A stretch of 64,000 nt of DNA from Thermomicrobiales bacterium (GCA_030447415.1 JAUJOZ010000014.1:48766-112765), one strand, 5' to 3'. Shown: positions 36,409 to 44,360, counted from the first letter of the stretch. Notes: generated by a model not told the origin, from the letters alone. Made by a program: numbers and translations.

Positions 36409-37299
36409 CTACTCGTTTGGACGCGTCGTCTCCATGATGTCGGCCGAACCGCTGCCCTCACTCCAGACGCTGACCTTGGCGTTTGCGCTGTGAGGGAGGA
36501 TCTGGTCGCCACGCTCGAGGACCACGCGTTTCCCTGGGAGCACGGTCTGCGGCGTCGTCGCGGTACCGAGCCCCGTCGAACGCACGAGCACGTATTCGCC
36601 GGTCATGACGACCGCACCGACGCGGCCGGTCTCGACGATGACTTCGCTCCCGAGCAGATCCTCCGCGAACGCCTCGCCTCCGGCCGGAAGGGTCTTGGCG
36701 GTGGAGATGGGATCCGGACATGGCGGTGGGGGCGGGCAGACCTCTTCGTCCGGTGTGGCCACACCCCGCGCGCCAGGAGTCCCGTCGACCGGTGGGGTTG
36801 CGTTCCCGAGGACGCGCGAAAGTAGCTCGGGGATCGGGAGACCGTCCGACCCGGACGCGATGCTGAGTAACAACCACAGAAGGCCACCGCTCAGGCCGAG
36901 GGTTTTCAGCCCCGTAAGCCACCCAGCGCGACGAGGGGTGCTCGGTGGTGAGTTCTTGCCCTGGCGGCCGAAGAGCCCCAGCAGATCCTTTCCGAAAGCC
37001 ACCGCGAGGCACGTGACGATCGCGATGAGGAAGAGCGCGAGCGCGGCGAGCGCGGCGGCGGCGATAGCGACGATGCCAGCTCGCCCGCTCGGGTGATGCC
37101 GCCACGTGACGACGAAGACGACCAGACCGACGATGGCGCCGACGACGGCGAAGGTGCGGGCCCACCAGCCCGCGCCACCCGAATCGGTGCGAAACAGAAT
37201 TCGGCGAAAACCGAAGCGAGGCCCCGTGGGCCCCGGGCGTTGCTGCGGTCGGCGCGGAGACTTTCGGCTGGACGGTTTGGTCGGGCGGGACGTCCTCAC
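36409..37299 (-). CDS. membrane protein with C-terminal extracytoplasmic domain
   Basis: A 296-residue protein from GTG 37299, with AAGGG about 7 nt upstream. The N-terminus is Arg/Pro-rich. Two TM helices follow (residues 47-66, FAVVGAIVGLVVFVVTW, and about 75-105) and a third near 130-150 (LGLSGGLLWLLLSIASG). A Pro/Cys linker (EEVCPPPPPCPDP) leads to a beta-rich C-terminal domain that reads like an SH3-type or PRC-like fold (LPAGGEAFAEDLLGSEVIVE). Function unknown. It is divergent from the RHH gene across a long regulatory gap. Confidence 0.55.
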   Translation of the reverse strand: MRTSRPTKPSSRKSPRRPQQRPGPTGPRFGFRRILFRTDSGGAGWWARTFAVVGAIVGLVVFVVTWRHHPSGRAGIVAIAAAALAALALFLIAIVTCLAVAFGKDLLGLFGRQGKNSPPSTPRRAGWLTGLKTLGLSGGLLWLLLSIASGSDGLPIPELLSRVLGNATPPVDGTPGARGVATPDEEVCPPPPPCPDPISTAKTLPAGGEAFAEDLLGSEVIVETGRVGAVVMTGEYVLVRSTGLGTATTPQTVLPGKRVVLERGDQILPHSANAKVSVWSEGSGSADIMETTRPNE

Positions 37300-37404
37300 G
37301 GGTCGACCCTTCGCAAACGTACCGCGCGTAGCCCGGGGTACCGTCCCCCTTCTCCCGCCGGGCGGTGGGGGCGATGCCGTCCAGATGGGGAGTGATCGCC
37401 GTAT

Positions 37405-37635
37405 AGATGGTACACCTTACCCGATGGGATACGCAAGTCTGCCGTACATGTACCGTATCCCCGGTCTATCGTGGAGATCCGATGCCGCACTTGGTACGTA
37501 AAAAAAACAGCCGAAAGGCGATATGATCCCGGATACGGGGGGCAGGTGAGGTGCCTCCCGGCGCCCGGCGACCCCGCGTGGTGGGGTCGCGGCAGGAGGG
37601 TCTCCCGAGAGAGTCTCTCCAGGGAGGGTTCACAC
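37405..37635 (+). promoter_or_regulatory. structured 5' leader and operator region of the RHH gene
   Basis: This AT-richer segment has a palindrome GTACATGTAC (37444-37453), further GGTAC elements (near 37407 and 37492) and a -10-like TATGAT (37522-37527). Downstream are two consecutive hairpins: GGGGGGCA with TGCCTCCC (37537-37559, one G-U pair) and GCGACCCC with GGGGTCGC (37568-37590). A third short palindrome, GAGAGAGTCTCTC (37607-37619), abuts the RBS GGGAGG (37621-37626). It could be a translational control region or autoregulatory site. No known riboswitch class is recognised. Confidence 0.45.
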
Positions 37636-37878
37636 GTGGTCGATCAGCAGGACGTGAGCGACACGGTCAAGATCACCGTCAACGTGCCGCGAGAGGAAGC
37701 TGAGTATCTGAAGGCCATCGCCGAAGAAACTCGGACATCGATGACGTTCGCGCTTCGCGATGCGATCCGCACTCAGAAGCAGCTCCGCGATGGGGCGCGG
37801 CGGGGTGCGGACCCCATCATACGTGAACCAGACGGCCGGACCAGCCCAGTCAACGGTCTGTTTAGGTGGGTCCCGTAA
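37636..37878 (+). CDS. ribbon-helix-helix DNA-binding protein
   Basis: An 80-residue protein from GTG 37636, with GGGAGG 8 nt upstream. Residues 10-50 give a beta strand and two helices (VKITVNVPREEAEYLKAIAE, then ETRTSMTFALRDAIRTQKQL), the MetJ/Arc fold of plasmid repressors and antitoxins. A charged tail follows. No toxin partner is adjacent on the same strand. It probably binds the palindromic GGTAC sites upstream of its own gene. Confidence 0.65.
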   Translation: MVDQQDVSDTVKITVNVPREEAEYLKAIAEETRTSMTFALRDAIRTQKQLRDGARRGADPIIREPDGRTSPVNGLFRWVP

Positions 37879-37904
37879 CAGCCGCCAGTATTGGGACGTA
37901 ACAC

Positions 37905-37933
37905 AGAGGGCCGGGCACAGCGCCCGGCCCTCT
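37905..37933 (+). terminator. strong hairpin after the RHH gene
   Basis: AGAGGGCCGGGC (37905-37916) pairs exactly with GCCCGGCCCTCT (37922-37933) around a 5-nt loop, 26 bp after the RHH stop. The 12-bp stem is typical of a terminator, although the following sequence is only weakly T-rich. Confidence 0.6.
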
Positions 37934-38092
37934 CTGCGGTTCGGCTTATTGCGAACAGGATCGGACAAGTTGTCCGGTTTGGGGCCGCTCAGCGCGTCGG
38001 GTGGCGGTCGGGTGGCATTGACGAAGGAGTGGGGACGGGTCGCCTGCTGGCGTTTCGGGTTCCGAGCGGCGGCCCCGGTGGCCGCCGTCCCT

Positions 38093-38122
38093 TTGCCGCA
38101 GGGTTGCCGCAGGGTTGCCGCC
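38093..38122. repeat. 11-bp tandem repeat, 2.7 copies
   Basis: TTGCCGCAGGG is repeated at 38093-38103 and 38104-38114, with a partial third copy to 38122. It lies just upstream of the LuxR-like HTH gene. Confidence 0.7.
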
Positions 38123-38157
38123 GTCCCGCGCGCCCCGTCTGGTACGGTTCCGCGGCG

Positions 38158-38514
38158 ATGGGGCAGCACGCGGGCAACCAACGGCGGCGCGGGGAGCCGG
38201 CACCAGTCGGGTGCGATCTGCGGCGCCTGTCACCGCGGCAGTACGCCTGCCTACGCCTCGCCGCCGCGGGCCTGTCCAACGCCGAGAAGATCGGCGCGCG
38301 CCTGGGCATCGCCGGCGACACGGTTCGCAACCATCGTGACATCGCCCACCGCCGGATCGGCGTCGGCGTGCTCGGGGCGGGGCGCCGGCGCAAGACGCGG
38401 GTCGCCCTCGCCAGCTTCCTGATCGGGATGACGGAGACCGGGGCCGCGCCGGCGCAGATCGCGGCCACGCTCCGGGAGCTCGGGGTCACGACGTCGGGGG
38501 ACATCAGCGGGTGA
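38158..38514 (+). CDS. LuxR-like HTH protein
   Basis: A 118-residue protein. Residues 23-70 form a GerE/LuxR-type HTH: LRRLSPRQYACLRLAAAGLS, then NAEKIGARLGIAGDTVRNHR. The C-terminal part (LASFLIGMTETGAAPAQIAA) is helical. No receiver domain is present. The ATG at 38158 has no RBS, so the start may lie upstream within the same open frame. Phages and plasmids often carry such short regulators, and the next gene is a phage-type nuclease on the opposite strand. Confidence 0.55.
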   Translation: MGQHAGNQRRRGEPAPVGCDLRRLSPRQYACLRLAAAGLSNAEKIGARLGIAGDTVRNHRDIAHRRIGVGVLGAGRRRKTRVALASFLIGMTETGAAPAQIAATLRELGVTTSGDISG

Positions 38515-38604
38515 CGGCGCGCCGCCTGCCTCATCCCCCGCCCTCGGCCGCCACGCCGACGGCAAGACGGTGACCACATCCCGACCGGCGAGGAGAAAGG
38601 TTGT

Positions 38605-38617
38605 AGACACGCCCTAG
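38605..38617. repeat. fragment of the IS5-type terminal repeat
   Basis: AGACACGCCCTAG matches positions 34892-34904 exactly, and the match runs on three more bases (ACC). The adjacent leftward nuclease gene takes its TAG stop (38614-38616) from inside this copy. Confidence 0.6.
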
Positions 38618-39081
38618 ACCAGCACCCGGAGCACCTCGTCAAGGTCGCGTGGTCGCCAGAGATAGGCTTCGATGCCGGGGCAACGACCCAGCGCATCCAG
38701 CCAGGCCCGCTGTTCGGGCCGCGGGTAGCCCCGCTCGCTCTTGAGTTCGGCGACGATGCACCGCCCGACGCCATCGGGCCCGACGCGCGCGCAGACCACA
38801 TCCGGCCAGCCCGGTACGCTCATCACCCGCTCGGAACGGCGGGACCGCTTCAGCTCGCGAGCGGCGAGCTTGTACAGGTGATCGGGGATCCAGAAGACAC
38901 GCCACCCGCGGGCGATGGCCGCGTCGACGACCGTCAGCTGCCACGAGTGCTCGCCGGCGTGGTCGAAGACGAACTGCGCCACGGGATCCCCACAGACGAA
39001 GGCCGCCGGCGGAGCTCTCCTTGACGGTTCCCCGTCAGGGGCTCGACGCCGGCGGCCCAATGTCCACCGATCGGTTGTCAT
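38614..39081 (-). CDS. VRR-NUC domain nuclease
   Basis: A 155-residue PD-(D/E)XK nuclease of the type common in phages and mobile elements. The core reads SVPGWPDVVCARVGPDGVGR, then CIVAELKSERGYPRPEQRAW and LDALGRCPGIEAYLWRPRDL: the Asp of PDVV, the Glu and Lys of ELK and the following Gln make the active site. Residues 38-70 hold the expected N-terminal helix (QLTVVDAAIARGWRVFWIPD). ATG 39081 lies within a 28-bp repeat shared with 39377-39404. It may act in replication or Holliday-type processing of the element. Confidence 0.75.
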   Translation of the reverse strand: MTTDRWTLGRRRRAPDGEPSRRAPPAAFVCGDPVAQFVFDHAGEHSWQLTVVDAAIARGWRVFWIPDHLYKLAARELKRSRRSERVMSVPGWPDVVCARVGPDGVGRCIVAELKSERGYPRPEQRAWLDALGRCPGIEAYLWRPRDLDEVLRVLV

Positions 39082-39404
39082 CTGACGCGACCGGGTGGTG
39101 GCCTAGGACGCTACGGGATGGAACAGGCCGTGTCGCGGCCGATGCAGATCGCCGTCCCGTCCGTCACGCCAGGAATCACCGGCCTGATCGACGAGTCGTC
39201 CCAGGGTGTCGGGGTCGGCGACGAGGCCGCCCCCGATGCCACGTAGCCAATGACCGCCAGCCAGAGGAGGAGGGCGAGGCCTGCGCCCACCAGGGTCGCG
39301 ACCTCGAACGGCGTCCGCATGATCCATCCCCTCGGCGGTGTCGATGGGGGTTTGGGGGCGGTTTGCGCTCGAACACGGCGGCCCAACGTCCACCGATGGG
39401 TTGT
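39051..39404. repeat. 28-bp direct repeat around nuclease and small membrane protein starts
   Basis: 39051-39078 and 39377-39404 are 26/28 identical (GGCGGCCCAAYGTCCACCGA, then TSGGTTGT). The first contains the VRR-NUC start (reading MTTDRWTLGRRRRA leftward). The second reads THRWTLGRRVRAQ with no start codon, so it looks like a leftover copy of the same 5' end. Confidence 0.65.
39111..39320 (-). CDS. small single-pass membrane protein
   Basis: A 69-residue protein from ATG 39320, with GAGGGG about 10 nt upstream. It has one TM helix (FEVATLVGAGLALLLWLAVI) and a short Thr/Pro-rich outer tail with two Cys. No family recognised. It lies 29 bp upstream of the nuclease on the same strand and probably shares a transcript. 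Confidence 0.5.
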   Translation of the reverse strand: MRTPFEVATLVGAGLALLLWLAVIGYVASGAASSPTPTPWDDSSIRPVIPGVTDGTAICIGRDTACSIP

Positions 39405-39411
39405 GGGCGGA

Positions 39412-39708
39412 TCATAGCATGGGCTTCGTCTGTCCCGAGCACCCGCCGCTTCCCGCCGATCGCTCAGAGGCTCCGACCTTCCGCAGGACCACGAACGCCG
39501 GCAGGCCACGGGCGTTGGTTGCCCACCAGGCCGCGAGCGCACCCGGCGGCGCATCGGTCGGCCGGAAGTCCGTCCTCCCGAACTGGCGAGCCACGATCGC
39601 GGGGACATCAGCGGGAGTCACCTCCATCGGCGGGCTCGTGTCCGTCACCTCGCCGGTGGCACCGCCACCGAGTTCGAGGTGGTGCTTGACCTCAATGATG
39701 CGCATCAC
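39412..39708 (-). CDS. small hypothetical protein, phage-like operon
   Basis: A 98-residue protein; GTG 39708 and ATG 39705 are adjacent possible starts. It reads MRIIEVKHHLELGGGATGEV and includes IVARQFGRTDFRPTDAPPGA. No family recognised. Its start overlaps the stop of the upstream small gene by 4 nt, the classic coupled-translation arrangement of phage and element operons. Confidence 0.45.
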   Translation of the reverse strand: MMRIIEVKHHLELGGGATGEVTDTSPPMEVTPADVPAIVARQFGRTDFRPTDAPPGALAAWWATNARGLPAFVVLRKVGASERSAGSGGCSGQTKPML

Positions 39709-39923
39709 CCTGCTCCGTCCTCACCGCCTGCACCACCAGGGAAAGCCGGGGGCTCCACGCCTCGCGGCGGCCACCAGATGTGAAGCGAGCGGGTCGGCAG
39801 GACGCAGACCCAGAGGTGGAACCAACCGGTGCGATGCTGGGGCCGATGGCAAAACACCCCAAGGCGTGGGGCCTCGTTCTCCTCCACCCGCCAGCGGAAC
39901 CGACCGATGCGCCGTGTCGTCAT
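39705..39923 (-). CDS. small hypothetical protein, translationally coupled
   Basis: A 72-residue Trp/Arg/Cys-containing protein (RRIGRFRWRVEENEAPRLGV, then FHLWVCVLPTRSLHIWWPPR). The start overlaps the previous stop by 4 nt and its own end overlaps the next start by 4 nt. No domain recognised. Confidence 0.45.
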   Translation of the reverse strand: MTTRRIGRFRWRVEENEAPRLGVFCHRPQHRTGWFHLWVCVLPTRSLHIWWPPRGVEPPAFPGGAGGEDGAG

Positions 39924-40288
39924 CCGTTCCTCCCGTCCCCGCCGCCCGGCAGGTCGAGGTCGCCGGGCTGGAGGGCACTCACGTCATCCCAGAGCCGCGC
40001 CGCCACATCGTCATCGGCTGCCGGCGGCTTGGTGTAGGTCTGCCACATCAACACCGAATCCGCCACGGCCCGCACGCGCTCCCACCGCCCCGCCTCGACC
40101 GGCACCTTGTCCGGCAGCAGGAGTTCGGGGTACAGCGCTCCCTCAGCGTGGTGGTAGAGCGCGACGAACCAGCCACCCCCGATCATCGGCTCAAAGCAGA
40201 GCTGGTAGCGGTCGCCGAAGCGGTAGACCCACGGCCCCGGTAGCTCCAGCGTGAAGCCCGCGATCAGCGCATCGCTGAACCCCTTCAC
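39920..40288 (-). CDS. small hypothetical protein, first of a coupled trio
   Basis: A 122-residue protein from GTG 40288, chosen because GGAGGG lies 7 nt upstream; an ATG at 40312 is possible. It reads DALIAGFTLELPGPWVYRFG, then FEPMIGGGWFVALYHHAEGA, a beta-rich domain of unknown type. It is the first of three leftward genes joined by 4-bp overlaps. Confidence 0.5.
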   Translation of the reverse strand: MKGFSDALIAGFTLELPGPWVYRFGDRYQLCFEPMIGGGWFVALYHHAEGALYPELLLPDKVPVEAGRWERVRAVADSVLMWQTYTKPPAADDDVAARLWDDVSALQPGDLDLPGGGDGRNG

Positions 40289-40506
40289 GCCCGTCCCTCC
40301 GCGCAGCCGCACGGCTCACCGTCGCTGGAGCCGAAGGAGAGGAAGACGCCCTTCTCCGCAGCGGCTGGCGGTCCTGCCGCCCGAAACGTCCGAATGCGTC
40401 CACCCCGGATCGGGCATCCGTCGTTCAGCCGACTGCGGTTGCGGGGAGACCGGCGTGGTGATGCCCCCCAACCTCCGGGCGCTGGCCCCGGGAGCGCCAC
40501 GGAGGT

Positions 40507-41766
40507 ATGCTGCCGGCCACGATGGGCACCGGGTCCGGGGTGTCGAGCCTGGCCGCGTCCCCGCTGCGCCTACGGGGGTTCCGCCGCCTCTGGCTCGGCC
40601 AGATCGTTTCGGGCCTTGGGGACCAGTTCACCGTTATCGCCCTGCTGTGGTTCGTGCTGGACCTCACCGCCTCCGGCATGGCCCTCGGCCTGATCGTGCT
40701 CTGCTTTCGGCTCCCCGGCGTCCTCACCAGTCCGCCGCTGGGCGGTCTCCTGGACCGCCGCCAGCCGCGCCACGTGATCGCGGCCGACAACGCCCTGCGA
40801 GCCGTTGTCGTCGGCGCGATTCCCGTCCTGCACTGGCTCGACCTCCTGGGCATGCCAGCGGTGTACGTGCTGGCCCTCCTCGCGGGGGCGCTGGCCCCGG
40901 CGACCGCGGTCGGCGTGCCGGTGCTGCTGCCGCACCCGGTGGCCGACGAGGAGCTGGAGAACGCCAACGCCCTGCTGTCGTTCGGCACGCACCTCCCCTA
41001 CCTGGCTGGCCTCGCGCTCGCCGGGGTCCTTGTGGCCCAGCTAGGCGGCCCGGCCGTCATCCTGATCGACGCCGCGACGTTCGCGGTCATGGCCGCGCTG
41101 GCATGGTCGCTGCCCGACGCCGCGCGAGGGCCGGCGACCGAGGGGCAGACCGGCAGGCGGGGCTGGTTCGGCCTTGGTCCGCTCGTGCGCCTGCGGCCCG
41201 TCCGGGTCATCACGGCGCTGACGTTCGTGTTCTTCTTCGCGTACGGCCCCTTGGAACCGGCGCTGCCCGTCTACAGCCGCGACACCCTGGGCGCGGGGGC
41301 TGAGGGCTACGGCCTGCTGTGGTCGGGGTTCGGCGCGGGGGCGTTGCTGGGGCTGTTGGCCATCCCCATCGTGGCTCGCCTGGCGCGGCCTGGCGCAGTG
41401 TTCGCCACCATCGCGATCCTGTGGGGCGCGCTCCTGGCGCCGCTGGCCATCGTGACGAGCCTGCCGCTGGCGATGCTCTGTTTCGGGCTCGCCGGCGCGT
41501 CCTGGGCGCCGTACACGACGATCAAGACGACGCTGCTGCAGCGGCTGGTGCCGCCCCACCTGCGGGGGCAGGTGTTCGGCGCCCAGGCCACGCTCCTGAT
41601 CGTCTCCGCCCCGCTTGGCGCGGCCGTCGGTGGGGTCCTCCTGGACTACCTCTCGGCGCCGGCCGTGATCGGCCTCTCGGCGCTCGGCTGCGTCGCCGCG
41701 GGCGTCGCCGGGCTACGGTCACCCTCCCTGCGCGGCATCCGGCGGTCGAGGTTGGGGTCTCCTTGA
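40507..41766 (+). CDS. MFS transporter
   Basis: A 419-residue polytopic protein of the MFS_1/MFS_3 type with about 12 helices. Motifs include LWLGQIVSGLGDQFTVIALL near residue 28, the TM2-3 loop LLDRRQPRHVIAADN and RLVPPHLRGQVFGAQATLLI, which matches the MFS_3 (DinF/macrolide exporter-like) pattern PxxxRGRVxG. ATG 40507 overlaps a GGAGGT sequence too closely to use it; ATG 40522 is the likely alternative. The substrate is unknown; drug efflux is the usual role. No regulator is adjacent on the same strand. Confidence 0.8.
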   Translation: MLPATMGTGSGVSSLAASPLRLRGFRRLWLGQIVSGLGDQFTVIALLWFVLDLTASGMALGLIVLCFRLPGVLTSPPLGGLLDRRQPRHVIAADNALRAVVVGAIPVLHWLDLLGMPAVYVLALLAGALAPATAVGVPVLLPHPVADEELENANALLSFGTHLPYLAGLALAGVLVAQLGGPAVILIDAATFAVMAALAWSLPDAARGPATEGQTGRRGWFGLGPLVRLRPVRVITALTFVFFFAYGPLEPALPVYSRDTLGAGAEGYGLLWSGFGAGALLGLLAIPIVARLARPGAVFATIAILWGALLAPLAIVTSLPLAMLCFGLAGASWAPYTTIKTTLLQRLVPPHLRGQVFGAQATLLIVSAPLGAAVGGVLLDYLSAPAVIGLSALGCVAAGVAGLRSPSLRGIRRSRLGSP

Positions 41767-41810
41767 CGGGCGAGCGGTGTTCTTATCCCCGACGTCGTTT
41801 GAGGGACGTT

Positions 41811-42131
41811 TCACCGTTCTCCTCTGAGCGGCACATTGGCAGCGCCTCCCTGCAACCGCCACCCGCCGCGCTCCCGGCGTGCCAACCCTGCCGTTTCCAA
41901 CTCCCGCAGCGCGCGCCGGACAGCCGACTCGCTCGCCACCAGCGCCGGGCAGAGCTGCCAGGGCGCCGCGGGGCCGCGGCCCTCAGCCGCGCGCGTCGCC
42001 AGTTCGGCATAGGCGAGCTTGGCCCGGGGTGACAGGCCAGCATCGCGCAGGACGGCGACCGGGTGATGGATCTGGGGCCGACGAGCTAGGGGCGGGGAGG
42101 GTTGGGGGCGGGGTCGACCGGCGGTCGGCAC
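41811..42131 (-). CDS. winged-HTH protein
   Basis: A 106-residue basic protein. Residues 22-95 form a helix-turn-helix of the replication-initiator or MarR-like kind: HHPVAVLRDAGLSPRAKLAY, then ALVASESAVRRALRELETAG and LARRERGGWRLQ, which gives the recognition helix and wing. Plasmid and integrated-element proteins often carry this fold for origin or operator binding. It is convergent with the MFS gene. Confidence 0.6.
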   Translation of the reverse strand: MPTAGRPRPQPSPPLARRPQIHHPVAVLRDAGLSPRAKLAYAELATRAAEGRGPAAPWQLCPALVASESAVRRALRELETAGLARRERGGWRLQGGAANVPLRGER

Positions 42132-42176
42132 GATCGCGCTCCGGGGACACCCGTCATCCGGCCCCCTCCGGTAGCC

Positions 42177-42317
42177 TCAATGGGCGTTCCGTCTTTCCCA
42201 CTGCTTGTCTCTGATATCCCGCAGGAGCTTGATGCCCGCCGCGCCCATTCCGACGAAGGTAGCCGTTGCCAGAATCCCGAGGACGGTCGCCACCACCGCA
42301 ATCGTCTGCACGTCCAT
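42177..42317 (-). CDS. 46-residue membrane protein
   Basis: ATG 42317 has GGAGGT 9 nt upstream. The protein is one TM helix (DVQTIAVVATVLGILATATF) and a basic C-terminus (KLLRDIRDKQWERRNAH). Holin-like or regulator roles are possible; no family recognised. Confidence 0.5.
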   Translation of the reverse strand: MDVQTIAVVATVLGILATATFVGMGAAGIKLLRDIRDKQWERRNAH

Positions 42318-42433
42318 CGTTGCGGACCTCCGTCCCGACCCCGCGCCCGGCCACTGCCGTTCCCACCCCGTCGAATGAGGCGGTGAATCACCCGGCCAAC
42401 GCGTGCCGCGGTCGCCAGCCTTCCGCCGCTCCA

Positions 42434-42640
42434 CTACCTGTCACGGCCCACCTCGCCACCTTCCGGCCGGCGCGGCGTCCCGAGCTTCGTCCGTAGTGCC
42501 GCCAGCGCGTTCTGGAGGGCGGGGCCCTCGTTCCCGGCCGCGCGGCGCGGGTCGCGCATACGCAGGCTAAGGTCGAGGGCGTACTGCTCCACGCACACCC
42601 GGAGCAACAGCAACTCCTCGTCCGTCAGGTCAAGCGTCAT
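42434..42640 (-). CDS. small hypothetical protein
   Basis: A 68-residue protein from ATG 42640, with a GGGGGGA RBS 4 nt upstream. It is helical with an acidic N-terminus (MTLDLTDEELLLLRVCVEQY) and a basic C-terminus. No family recognised. Confidence 0.45.
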   Translation of the reverse strand: MTLDLTDEELLLLRVCVEQYALDLSLRMRDPRRAAGNEGPALQNALAALRTKLGTPRRPEGGEVGRDR

Positions 42641-42731
42641 GGTCCCCCCGGCTCTTGCCGCCCGTCCGTGCTCCCAGTATCGTCCCGTCCGTGGGGCACC
42701 GAGATGCGCGGGCGGCGGAAGGTGCGCGGGT

Positions 42732-43481
42732 GTGGTCGAGGCCCAGGACGAGTGCGACCAGAGGCGGCGCCAGCACGTCTTCGCCGTCAACCATGCCTGC
42801 GAAGTCCTTGACGTCATCCGGCAGGTGCTCCAGAAGGAGCATTACCACGTCACGGCGACCACCTTCGTGCCCCACACCTTCGACTAGATCACTGCACTCC
42901 AGCCGTCGCTCCTCATCATCGACCTGGCGGTCGGGGAGCGGGCGGGCTGGGGTCTCCTCGCCGACGTGCAAGGTCAGGCGAGCACGAACGGCCCCGCGGT
43001 CATCGTCATCGTCACCAGTCAGCACCTGCTGGACCGGGCCAGGGAAGCGCATCTCCCTCAGGACTCCCAGCGCTACGTGGCCAAGCCCTTCGACATCGAT
43101 GACCTGCTCGCCGCGACGGTGGGCTCCTCTCGGCGAGCCAGCAGCGTCGAGGAGGACCCGAAGGTAAGAGGCCCACGTGAGGGAAGGGACTGCCGCCCTC
43201 TTGCCTTAGCTAGCGGCGTACCAGATGGCGAACGCCACGGCGGCGATGACGACGGCCGCCGCGAACACAGCGAGGGCGAATCGGCCGGGGTCTCCCGCCG
43301 GGCGCTCGTTGTCCGCCGGTTCTCGGGGATCGCTCACGGGTCTCGCTCCTCGCGGGCCGTTGCCTCGCCGCGCCGCTCAGGCGGGTGCCGCCCAGTCGCA
43401 AGCGGCGGTCCACGGCCGTCCCGACAGGCTCGTCGGCCCGCCGCTTTCACTGGTCCCCGGGGTCCACGGGCTACGGGCTAG
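42732..43481 (+). pseudogene. response-regulator receiver domain interrupted by an amber codon
   Basis: The frame from GTG 42732 runs QHVFAVNHACEVLDVIRQVL, QKEHYHVTATTFVPHTFD, then TAG (42885-42887), then ITALQPSLLIIDLAVGERAG, continuing through VIVIVTSQHLLDRAREAHLP to YVAKPFDIDDLLA. This is a full receiver domain: the Asp of LLIIDL is the phosphoacceptor and the Lys of AKPF is conserved. The stop replaces one residue in the loop before helix 2, with no frame change. The domain ends near 43115; the open frame continues but is not convincing. It resembles the intact receiver protein encoded at 43770-44360 on the other strand. Confidence 0.55.
43206..43337 (-). CDS. 43-residue membrane protein
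   Basis: From GTG 43337 (GAGGAGC about 9 nt upstream) to TAA 43206-43208. The sequence begins MSDPREPADNERPAGDPG and continues with one TM helix (FALAVFAAAVVIAAVAFAIW) ending YAAS. It is antisense to the tail of the receiver pseudogene. The clear RBS and helix support a real gene. Confidence 0.5.
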   Translation of the reverse strand: MSDPREPADNERPAGDPGRFALAVFAAAVVIAAVAFAIWYAAS

Positions 43482-43769
43482 GGAGGGGACGCCGGCCCTA
43501 GCGGGTCCGTTGCGCTGGCTCTCGCCCTCGGTGACAATGCGTGGGCCGGCGTCGTATTACCCCCGCGCCGGTGCCCCTTCACATGGACGGCCTCGGGCTC
43601 CCTGACCGGGACCGTTCGCTATGCCAGCCTGTTGCCCTCGCTACCACAATCGGTGATGGGGTACTGGATGTGGGGCCGACCAGCGAGGAGCCCGTTGTCC
43701 CACCCCACTGGGGTGGTGCGTCAGCTGGGCTCGCTCGGCCGTGATCGCGGGGTCCGCCCCCCGCCGCGC

Positions 43770-44360
43770 TCAGACCCCGTCCCGCCCCACCGAGCTCCGG
43801 TCACTGCTGCCCGGCGGCATCCCCACGCTCAGCGCCCCGGCGATGACCTCGACCAGGTGGTCGATGTTGAACGGCTTGAGCACCACCTGCACCCCCATGT
43901 CGGCTAGGTGGCTCTCCAGCGCCTCGACCTCGCGCACCGCCCCGGTACAGAGCACGATCGGGATGCCAGCCGTGTCGCGATCCATCCGCAGCATCTGCAG
44001 CAGCGACCAGCCAGCGTCCTCGCCGGCCCACATGTAGTCGAGCACGATCAGGTCCGGCCGCGAGGCCTTGATCCCGGCCAGGTCCTTGTCGACGTAGGTC
44101 TGCGTCGAGACCCGATAGCCCTCCTCCTCCAGCAGGTCGCGGAAGAGGGTGAGGATGGATTGGTCGTTGTTGATGGCGAGGATGTGCGGGCCGTGCCCGT
44201 CGCGCGAGGGGGTGATGATAGCGGCCTCCGGGCGAGCGGCTCCCGGACCGAGGAGGTCCGGTGCGATGCAGCGGCTCCCCAAAAGGCGGCTACACAGAGG
44301 GCGGCCTGCGGGGGTGTGGGGCGGGCGGGCAAAGGTGCCCGAACAGGGACAGCGTAGCAC
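43770..44360 (-). CDS. single-domain response regulator
   Basis: The core (coding from about 44200 down to 43840) reads HILAINNDQSILTLFRDLLE, EEGYRVSTQTYVDKDLAGIK, ASRPDLIVLDYMWAGEDAGW, then PIVLCTGAVREVEALESHLA and VVLKPFNIDHLVEVI. The phosphoacceptor Asp (IVLDY), the Thr (CTG) and the Lys (KPF) are all present. No output domain follows. The 5' end is unclear: there is no ATG in frame close to the domain, and GTG 44360 is the best start, giving a 60-residue unusual N-terminal extension. It probably receives phosphate from a distant kinase. Confidence 0.7.
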   Translation of the reverse strand: MLRCPCSGTFARPPHTPAGRPLCSRLLGSRCIAPDLLGPGAARPEAAIITPSRDGHGPHILAINNDQSILTLFRDLLEEEGYRVSTQTYVDKDLAGIKASRPDLIVLDYMWAGEDAGWSLLQMLRMDRDTAGIPIVLCTGAVREVEALESHLADMGVQVVLKPFNIDHLVEVIAGALSVGMPPGSSDRSSVGRDGV

